Under the pieces are notes generated by a model, which was not told where the DNA came from, searched no databases, and worked only from the letters and a program-made list of their open reading frames with translations. A stretch of DNA of 64,000 bases from assembly GCF_018812025.1 (NCBI RefSeq), contig NC_063044.1, forward strand, positions 40,989,243 through 41,053,242. Direction: 5' to 3'. This stretch comes from Megalobrama amblycephala. Lineage: Eukaryota; Chordata; Actinopteri; Cypriniformes; Xenocyprididae. Both the position numbers and the translations under genes were made by a program. This document shows positions 58,441 to 64,000 of the stretch, in pieces. Numbering within the stretch: position 1 is the stretch's first letter; the number at the start of each line of letters is the position of its first letter.

Positions 58441-59076
58441 TTTCATTTGCATAATGACTGATACTTGTTATATTGTGGTTTTGTCTACTGATTACTCAAA
58501 TTTCAGATTCATTTTGGCATTAATCTGTTGCCATAGAAACATAATTCTGAATCCGAGGATGCATACAGTTCTAGAACATTCTAGGTTGTCATCTAGTAAT
58601 TACAGTAATTACAACATTGGTTTAAATGCAGCATGAGTGTAAGGGCAAAAGTCTGATTTATACTGGGTAGAATTAGCCCAAAAAAGGGCTGCTTAACCAA
58701 AGCAATTTAAAAAACCATATCACCTATTAACTCTTATTCATGGGGTTGGGCGCACAAATGCTTTTTCATACCTGAAGACTGCATAATTGAAAGCTTGAAA
58801 CCCCAATAAAATGTAACCACATACAAAGCTTGTTAACGTTAAGTGTGAAGAATAAAAATGAAAAAAGCTTTTAAATATCAGTCTGCATATTTGGGGGACA
58901 TCAATTTTGCTCATCTTTGCTCACTCCTTTTAAGTTTTCTTTAATAAAACAGCTTTTTTTTTCATGAAGCACATACAAAAGACCTAAACCGGAAGCGATC
59001 TAATCTGTTTTACAGAATAAGGAAGTTACTGCGGTTACGCCCACTGAATGGCAGCATTGGTTTTCAGCGTGAATGC

Positions 59077-59310
59077 GTGAAAAACACACAAAATGCATCC
59101 AAAACAGGAAAGAGCTTTGCAAGTGACCGTACAAATAGATTTGACAAGAAATCAGAGGTAAAATTTTACAGACTGCCGAAAGCTACAGAAAAAAAGAAGC
59201 AAATGGATCACTCCAATTCACAGAAACAACTGGACTCCAGGCAAAGAAACATGGATTTGCAGTTATCATTTTGTGTCAAAATGTTGGATTTGGGGGTAAA
59301 ATCATACTCT
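59077..59310 (+). pseudogene. THAP-domain remnant of a transposon-derived gene
   Basis: The + frame from 59077 reads NRFDKKSEVKFYRLPKATEK, then a shift near 59200 restores WITPIHRNNWTPGKETWICS and YHFVSK. The order FYRLPK, W, WxP and CxxxHF is the THAP zinc-finger pattern, including the C and H of the second half. The leading CxxC region is not recognisable. THAP domains occur in several DNA transposases (P, Kolobok, ISL2EU), so this is probably a dead transposon fragment rather than a host gene. Confidence 0.55.
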
Positions 59311-62089
59311 ATATATTGTATTGTTATATACTGTGTTCACAACTCATCAATGAAATATTTACCATCTTAAATTCTGCATAATTGGGTGTTTTTAACCCCC
59401 TCAAGCCGGCGGTCGCGCCGGCGACACCACCGTGCTTTTTTCTTATCAGTATGAAAGAGACTCAAAATATGCTGCGCTCATGCCACCTAGTATTTACCGG
59501 AATCTTGAGATGACAACATGTGACGTTATATTTGGAGCTGTTCACGTCCTTGGACTGGTAATTATGCGTTTCCATGGGAACACTATCAACGCCTATTTAT
59601 CTACAGCGGCCACGTGGGACATCTGGGAGCTTTCAGAAAACTCCCAGCTTACAAGCTGTAATTACGAGTTCTATGAGGACGTGAACTCTTTTTACAAGCT
59701 AGAATCTCGTAACTACAGGAATTTAAGAGGCCGCGTGAACACACCTATACTCTATTTTAATCTGTGGAATATCTTCTTTTATTTGTGTACACTCAGAGTA
59801 AAAACAAAGTGTTGTGCTTCTTGCAAAATAAAGAAAACTAACATGATGCGTGATCAGTCGTCTCCCTCTGAACGAAGTCCAATCTGATAGTTCTCAGAAA
59901 ATGAACTGTAACTTAGAGAATTCCAATCACACAAAAAATGACACTGACAAGTTTTAGGGCTGGACGATATGACGATATAAATAACATTGATATAAGTGAT
60001 TACTCGGATTTAGACCTACCTATATTGTATTTATATAAAGCATTCACAGGCAGATTTGCTTTATGCATTTCCCCGGTGTCGAAATCAGGCACATATAAAT
60101 GTCAGGAAACACCATTCATGGCTGCATGTCAATATCCATGGATTAGGTTTCTTTGACATTTTGTAAGGAACAATTTCGTGCCCAACCATTAGTGTAACCG
60201 TTTGTTTTACTCGTGTTTTCGCATTTTCCACTATTAAATCCAATCATGCAGCAGGTTCTTATGCCACTCAGTCCAGCTGAGGGAGCGCGTTCTGGCGGGA
60301 AAGTGATGTCAATGCATACACTCTATTGACTTCAATTCAAACACATGCGAATGTTTCAGACCGGAAATGCAAGCTCGTGCAAAAAGTTTCACATTTCTAA
60401 AGTTCAAGTTTGTTGAACTCTGACCTGCGAATTCAGTAGAGGATTGATTCGTCAAGGCATGACCTCTTGGCTGAATTCAAAGAATTATATTTTTGCAGTT
60501 TTGAATGTGTTACTATGTTATATGTTGAATTCATGAGTTCATATAAAAAAAGACGCTGTAGACTGTGACGTCATATCATGATTGTTGCAGCAGCCGATGA
60601 AATTTCGCACGTTCATAGTCTAGTGTGACCGCGGGCGGTTTAATAGTTAAAAACAGATGAGGATTAAACTATCATAAAAAGAGATGATTCATTCTTTATG
60701 AATAACACTGCTAAGCTGAACATGGAAAACTGAGACATTTTCAAAAGCACTTAATTTCCGTGTGGACAGAAGGTAAAATCTCAGCATTAAAGACAGTCAA
60801 AGCATCTTGCATCTCATCAGCAGCAGTGCAACAACTTGTATGAGAAATGTAAAAATAGACATGCCATAATGATTTCACTCCCTCAGGTTTATTCCAGTAC
60901 ACTTAGAAAAAGGTTCAGTGGGGTTCAATATAGATCCCTAGGGTTCTTGGCTCAATTTTAAAGAACTCTTTATGCCAAAAAGGTTCTATTTAAAGAGAAA
61001 TGTCTTAAACGATTGCATAAAACAGGTTATTTCCATACTGATACAGTTTTTACAAGCTGTTTAATTAAAAATTAATTAAAACAAAAATGACTGAAAACTT
61101 AATCCATACAATGATTTGTGGATGAAGTGCCTGAAAGAACCCTTAGGTTCTGTATAGAGTATTTTCTTCTAAAGGTGTGAATTTAATAAATCTTTTATGA
61201 AATGTGGCAACATACAGTATAGACACCATTTAAGACAGGCTTTCACGTCTAATTTTACAACAAAGGCTTTGCCTTAAAAAGCTGCATAACTGCCTTTTCT
61301 CCTCAAATCTTAAACACTAGGTTGTCTCTAATGTCGTTCACAGTAATGTTCACAATTTTGAGACAACTAAACATGATCAAAGCCACATTCTTGCATAAAA
61401 GCAATTAGCTAAATGCGGCTGAGATCAGTATTCTCAAAGGGCTGTGCTTCACAAGATGCTACTTTAAATTTGAAAGGCATTTATGCATCTTTTCCATTTC
61501 TTCATGCCTTATTCATCAAGAGTTTCAACATTAGGTAAAATCCTATCCATGCAAATCTATCAGAAGTTTTGACCACATAGACTCTATAAATTTCCTATTG
61601 CATATTCAATGCGGTGAAGAAAGAATTTTTCATGTCAATCTTTATTATTTATTTTAATAATTCAGGATGCGTCCAGTGCTTCAGCTTGATCATGTCCTGT
61701 ACCACTTTCCACAGGCCTTTGAGAGCAATGTTCACAATTCTTTTCTGCCCGCTGATCTACCTCAGTTTGCATGGCTCAACTATATTCACAATCCTCCACC
61801 TCTTGAACGAAATTGTGCAGGTCTTGGGAGAGAGGAATACAGATGGTCAAAATCTCTTCAGTTGCTTGTATACCCATTTACCTGTGCTATTCCCATAATA
61901 GCATGTTCTGTGATGTAATGAAAATCCAGTTCTAAAGGGTTGATATTTTTGCATCACTTATGGGAAAGTGAGTAATTCAAAAACAAAAAGCTTATTTTCA
62001 GGTGAAGCGCGCACTTTCACCATCATTCCCACTTCCTATACTGGAGACTAGCAAACCAGTATCCCATGCTGATCCCAGAATGCAAAACA
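59311..62089. other. Intergenic, repeat debris
   Basis: A 151-codon frame at 59432-59887 follows a GC-rich AAGCCGGCGGTCGCGCCGGC segment; it has no recognised domain and looks repeat-derived. CACTTAGAAAAAGGTTCAGT near 60900 and TTTTCTTCTAAAGGTGTG near 61162 may be ends of another element. No gene is supported. Confidence 0.4.
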
Positions 62090-62091
62090 TA

Positions 62092-62898
62092 CACTGCCCG
62101 GACAAAAAAAAAAAAAAAGTCACTGTTTGGATTTGAATAGGCAAACACTTTAGAGTCTATGGATGGATCATTATTAAAGTGATTATTATGTTTCTAGCAT
62201 GTTATATGTTTGGTAACGGTTCTATTAACCCTAAAAGATTGAGTGTGTAGCTTTTCATTTCTTAAACAACCATGTATTAAGATCTATCATGGCCATATTC
62301 CAGGATGGCAATGTCAAGATTGATCAGGCTCAAATTGTGAAAGAATTGTTGGGAGAGAACATGAAGAATCATTATCACACATGAATTGGCACTGACCTTA
62401 ACCTCAGTGTGAGGTTTTGGGATGTGCTGGAGGAGACTTTACAGAGTGCTCACCTCTTGCATTGTCAATACAAGATCTTGACCAAAAAATGATGCAATAA
62501 ATAAATGTTGTGATGTTATTTTCATCCATTTTTGGTCAATATCTTGAGATGAGCACTATGTAAAGTGTCCTCCAGCACATCCCAAAGACTTTCAAATAAA
62601 TTAAGGTCTGGACTCAGATGTGCCAATTCATGTGTGAAATTGATTCTTCATGCTCTCTGAACCATTCTTTCACAGTTCTAACTCTGGTGAATCTTGACAT
62701 TGTCATCCTGGAATGTTCCTAATCTTCCTACATGGTTGTTTAAGAAATGAAAAGCTACACACTCCATCTTTAAGGGTTAAAAGAACCGTTTCTAGAAACA
62801 TAATAATCAATATAATAATGATCCATTCATTGATTCTTAAGTATTTGCCTATTAAAATCCAAACAGTGACTTTTTTTTTTTTTTTTGGCCAGGCAGTG
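62092..62898. mobile_element. 807-bp Tc1-type foldback (non-autonomous)
   Basis: TA at 62090-62091 and 62899-62900 flank CACTGCCCGGAC plus an A run, and the inverse T run plus GGCCAGGCAGTG. The arms pair along almost the full length: GTCACTGTTTGGATT, AGAACCGTTT/AACGGTTCT, GAAAAGCTACACACTC and TTGACCAAAAA are found in both orientations, with the centre near 62495. Terminal CACTG and TA target fit Tc1/mariner. Confidence 0.85.
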
Positions 62899-63429
62899 TA
62901 TCTTTATGCTGGTGATCAGCAATGCTGGATTTTTCAGCAAGGACTTCTTTTGTTGTTGCTGATCTTTCTTTCATATTTCGGCTTTTTTTTTTTTTTTTTT
63001 TTTTCAGAGAGTTAGAAAAGGCTTTGAGAGGAAAAATACTCAAAATATTCAAGACTTTTCTTTCTATCACAAATATTTTTTTTTCTTATACAACAAAAAA
63101 ATTATAAAAAAAATATAAATATTCTCCTTTATTTTACCTTATGCAGCCATTTCAGATAGAACACAAGTTTACTACCAGCACCAATTAACATTCAATGTTA
63201 TAAGCTCTATCAATGCTTTATCAACGGCATCTGTGATATGCTGTCAATTACCACAGAAAATAATTTGGTTTGAAATGTCTGTAAAAATAATGACTTTATT
63301 CAACAATACCTTCTCTTCCTTGTCATTCTCCTACGCTATTTATGTTCAGTGATTCCAGTTTCTACGTCAGAACGCCGACTCATTACTGGCTGACATTGTT
63401 GAGCAGCACGATGCATGTGTGTTAAATAA
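62899..63429. other. Intergenic, no gene recognised
   Basis: T- and A-rich runs near 62983-63004 and 63075-63110; no exon. Confidence 0.5.
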
Positions 63430-63640
63430 AGTTATTTTTTTGTTTTCACACACAAAAAATATTCTCGCCGCTTCATAACAAGGTTTGAACCACTGCAGTC
63501 ACGTGGACTATTTTAATGATGTCTTTAGTACCTTTCTGGACCTTGAAAGTCAAAAAAATTTCAACAAAAATATCTTAATTTGTGTCCTGAAGATGAAAGA
63601 ATGTCTTACAGGTGTGGAACAACATGAGGGCGAACTAACC
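63430..63640. mobile_element. TTAA-family foldback, right half only
   Basis: AAATATTCTCGCCGCTTCAT, TTTGAACCACTGCAGTCACG and GGGCGAACTAACCCT then TTAA (63641-63644), matching the right halves at 5505-5756, 42000-42139 and 48673-48907. Confidence 0.7.
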
Positions 63641-64000
63641 CTTTAAGAAATTCTGACATATTCAATGTGGTTTTTATATTAGAGGATCCACCTCTCAGAA
63701 ATCCAATTCACTGTATTCCCTCTTGATTTCAAACTGAACCTGTTCTTTCTATACCTTCAAAAATATGTATTCACCAAACTCTCAATCTGAGGTTTCTATA
63801 GTGGGAAGGCGCCCTTGGTATGTGGCTATAGTGTGAAATGGCTTAGCAACCTTGTGCAAAGCTATAACCAAACTCATGTCTAGACCAGAATAACATGTTA
63901 AACTCTCACAGAAAAGTGTCAGGAGGGGGCATAACTATTCATAAAGTATTATAGTTTACACCAAACAAACTCCACTCAAATGATGTTGGTATTGCATAAC
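63641..64000. other. Intergenic to window end
   Basis: No gene or repeat recognised. Confidence 0.5.

Noticed and set aside
59432..59887. 151-codon frame as a gene
   Set aside because: No domain, no splice context, and it lies among repeat fragments; its composition resembles translated repeat DNA.

Overview
This is a nuclear genomic window from a teleost, most likely a cyprinid. It is AT-rich, its genes are split by long introns, and it holds many copies of interspersed elements I recognise as typical of cyprinids: TTAA-flanked foldbacks that open with AGGGTTAGTTCACCC-type ends, an element with ACTACCATTC-type ends, and a Tc1-like transposon. No bacterial, organellar or viral gene organisation is visible.

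Two protein-coding genes are well supported, both on the + strand. The first is zfand2b (AIRAPL-like), nine coding exons from 6667 to 18265, encoding 281 residues: two AN1 zinc fingers, two ubiquitin-interacting motifs and a C-terminal CaaX box. The second is galr2 (galanin receptor 2 type), two coding exons at 43377-43750 and 51006-51768, encoding a 378-residue seven-helix receptor whose intron splits the Arg codon of the DRY motif. Probable untranslated 5' exons are proposed for both. A weaker candidate is a terminal exon of an unidentified gene at 2846-3109. The two genes have no obvious functional link: one acts in ubiquitin-dependent protein quality control at membranes, the other is a neuropeptide receptor.

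Layout. 1-6000: foldback elements, a CA repeat and the candidate terminal exon. 6000-18550: zfand2b; intron 1 holds a 1-kb TTAA element inside another repeat, and intron 8 holds a roughly 4.3-kb minisatellite that appears to be the amplified core of an inverted-repeat element. 18550-39700: gene-poor, with nested elements, a 2.2-kb interrupted CTG/TTG triplet tract at 32988-35228 and a full-length but dead Tc1-like element at 37096-38644. 39700-53700: galr2, with an intron full of nested insertions and a 3' UTR carrying one more. 53700-64000: gene-poor, with a nested element, a THAP-domain remnant and a Tc1-type foldback.

The most interesting region is the galr2 intron. A 2.54-kb TTAA-flanked foldback (44082-46619) carries the remains of an open frame resembling the P2RX7-type C-terminal domain. 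That frame is broken by a 656-bp hAT element with a perfect 8-bp target duplication, and one arm of the foldback is broken by a small TAA-flanked element whose empty site survives in the other arm. Across the window at least a dozen element ends share the signature TTAA followed by AGG, pointing to one mobilising system (Kolobok-like or piggyBac-like) behind several repeat families.
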